This document shows positions 63,222-64,000 of a stretch of 64,000 nucleotides of DNA, one piece after another. The translations under genes and the position numbers were made by a program. Within the stretch, counting starts at the first letter, position 1. The number at the start of each line of letters is the position of its first letter. Location of the stretch: contig CAXXFH010000004.1 of NCBI GenBank assembly GCA_963677085.2, positions 868,001 to 932,000 on the forward strand. The letters are read 5' to 3'. The notes under the pieces were generated by a model, which was not told the DNA's origin, searched no databases, and saw only the letters and a list, made by a program, of their open reading frames with translations. The DNA is from G963677085 sp963677085 (lineage in GTDB: Bacteria; Planctomycetota; Planctomycetia; Pirellulales; Thermoguttaceae).

Positions 63222-64000
63222 TTAACAGCCCGCCAACTCCCGCACGAAGCGGTAGTAGACCTCAACGGCCTGACGCAATTGGTCGAGCGGGAGCCATTCG
63301 TCGTGGGTGTGGGCCTGCTCGATGAACCCCGGCCCACAAACCACGGCCGGCACGCCCGCCTCGGAAAACGTCGCCGCGTTGGTTCCAAACGGAGCACCCA
63401 ATCGATGGCAACTGCCCGTCACTTCGCCGGCTATCCGCTGGAGGCGTTCGGCCCACGCCCCGTTGTCGACGTCCGAAAGCGGCGGCCCCTGGCAATACGG
63501 CAGATCGTGTTCCACGTCAAAATCCAGCCCTGCGTCGCCGGCCAAGTAGTCGATCACCCGTTGCCGAGCGTCGTCGGGCCGTTCACCCGGCGGCAGTCGC
63601 CGATCGATCTCGATCGTACACGACTCAGGTACCGTGTTAACACTGAGCCCTCCGTGGATCATCCCGACACTCAGGGTCGACGAACCGCAAAGCGGATGTG
63701 AGGCAATCTGGCCCACTTCTTCTCGGGCATAACGCTCCAAAAGCCCAAGCACGCGGCCCATGCGATAAATGGCATTCTCGCCGTTCTGGGGTGCCGAGCT
63801 GTGGGCGGCCCGCCCTCGGGTACTGCATCGCCAGCGGACGACTCCCTTGTGGGCGACTACCACGTTCAGGCCGGTCGGCTCAGCGACGATGGCCACGTCG
63901 GGCCGACGCGGCACAAGCGGATGGGGTTGGTCCTGCCACAGCCGCACGGCCTCGCGGACGCCGGTGAACCCATTTTCCTCGTTCACCGTGAAGGTCATCA
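63222..64000 (-). CDS. M20 family metallopeptidase (ArgE/DapE-like), cut by the window edge
   Basis: At least 259 C-terminal residues; the N-terminus, with the first metal ligands, lies beyond 64000. Seen are EPTGLNVVVAHKG, a dimerisation (lid) domain starting RWRCSTRGRAAHSSAPQNGE, and APFGTNAATFSEAGVPAVVC near the end with HTHDEWLPL, the last metal His. Such enzymes remove acyl groups or cleave small peptides (acetylornithine or succinyl-diaminopimelate deacylases, dipeptidases). Exact substrate unknown. Confidence 0.85.
   Translation of the reverse strand, partial: MTFTVNEENGFTGVREAVRLWQDQPHPLVPRRPDVAIVAEPTGLNVVVAHKGVVRWRCSTRGRAAHSSAPQNGENAIYRMGRVLGLLERYAREEVGQIASHPLCGSSTLSVGMIHGGLSVNTVPESCTIEIDRRLPPGERPDDARQRVIDYLAGDAGLDFDVEHDLPYCQGPPLSDVDNGAWAERLQRIAGEVTGSCHRLGAPFGTNAATFSEAGVPAVVCGPGFIEQAHTHDEWLPLDQLRQAVEVYYRFVRELAGC

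Overview
The window is one continuous stretch of a GC-rich bacterial chromosome, most probably from a planctomycete of the Pirellulales type. The evidence is the gene content: a DUF116-prenyl synthase fusion, a Clp_N-ThiD2-ThiE fusion, a PEP-CTERM protein, a Gfo/Idh/MocA oxidoreductase, short secreted Tyr/Trp-rich and lipoprotein genes, long repeat-filled intergenic gaps, and a tiny basic protein of 32 residues. I see no rRNA, tRNA, CRISPR array, phage or intact insertion sequence. The genome shows a strikingly high load of short dispersed non-coding repeats.

Layout. 84-11408 (+): a terpenoid/lipid locus with a squalene-hopene-cyclase-like enzyme, a DUF116-polyprenyl synthase fusion, a GT4 glycosyltransferase, a methyltransferase, a prenyltransferase-repeat protein, an ABC ATPase and a double FtsX permease. 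11495-14096: csrA with a good promoter, then 7-deazaguanine genes queE, queC (-) and queF (+). 14218-18862 (-): a small membrane protein, glutamate dehydrogenase, and a Gfo/Idh/MocA oxidoreductase overlapping a class III aminotransferase. 19534-25330: a sugar isomerase, an ExbD-like secreted protein, a large FHA/coiled-coil membrane protein and a DksA/TraR-type zinc-finger regulator. 25894-33055: an HtrA-like protease, trmB, a rhomboid protease, a FabZ-like dehydratase, a 32-aa basic protein and a large RND exporter. 33570-42261: a methyltransferase, trpD, a nucleoside hydrolase, an esterase, an unknown 162-aa protein, purF and proB. 42368-50551: two lipoproteins, lexA, an NtrC-type response regulator and its histidine kinase, a PP2C phosphatase and a PEGA lipoprotein. 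50650-53643 (-): an Mla/MCE lipid transport operon. 54181-60338: clpC with a clear terminator, a TPR-type membrane protein, the Clp_N-ThiD2-ThiE fusion and ruvX. 60331-64000: an SDR epimerase, a PEP-CTERM protein, a small secreted protein and a partial M20 peptidase.

How it works together. The first locus reads as a complete make-decorate-export route for an isoprenoid lipid (prenyl chain, cyclisation, glycosylation, methylation, ABC export). Nothing in the sequence fixes the product. The RND exporter at 30-33 kb and the Mla system at 50-53 kb are further envelope-lipid transport machines. The rest is mainly housekeeping metabolism and signalling.

The repeats are the other main theme. At least nine families of short, mostly palindromic elements occur. 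One is a MITE-like 120-bp element with 14-bp terminal inverted repeats, and one copy of a 105-bp element sits cleanly inside another repeat. The stop codons of lexA, the response regulator and queC lie within or at the edge of such elements.
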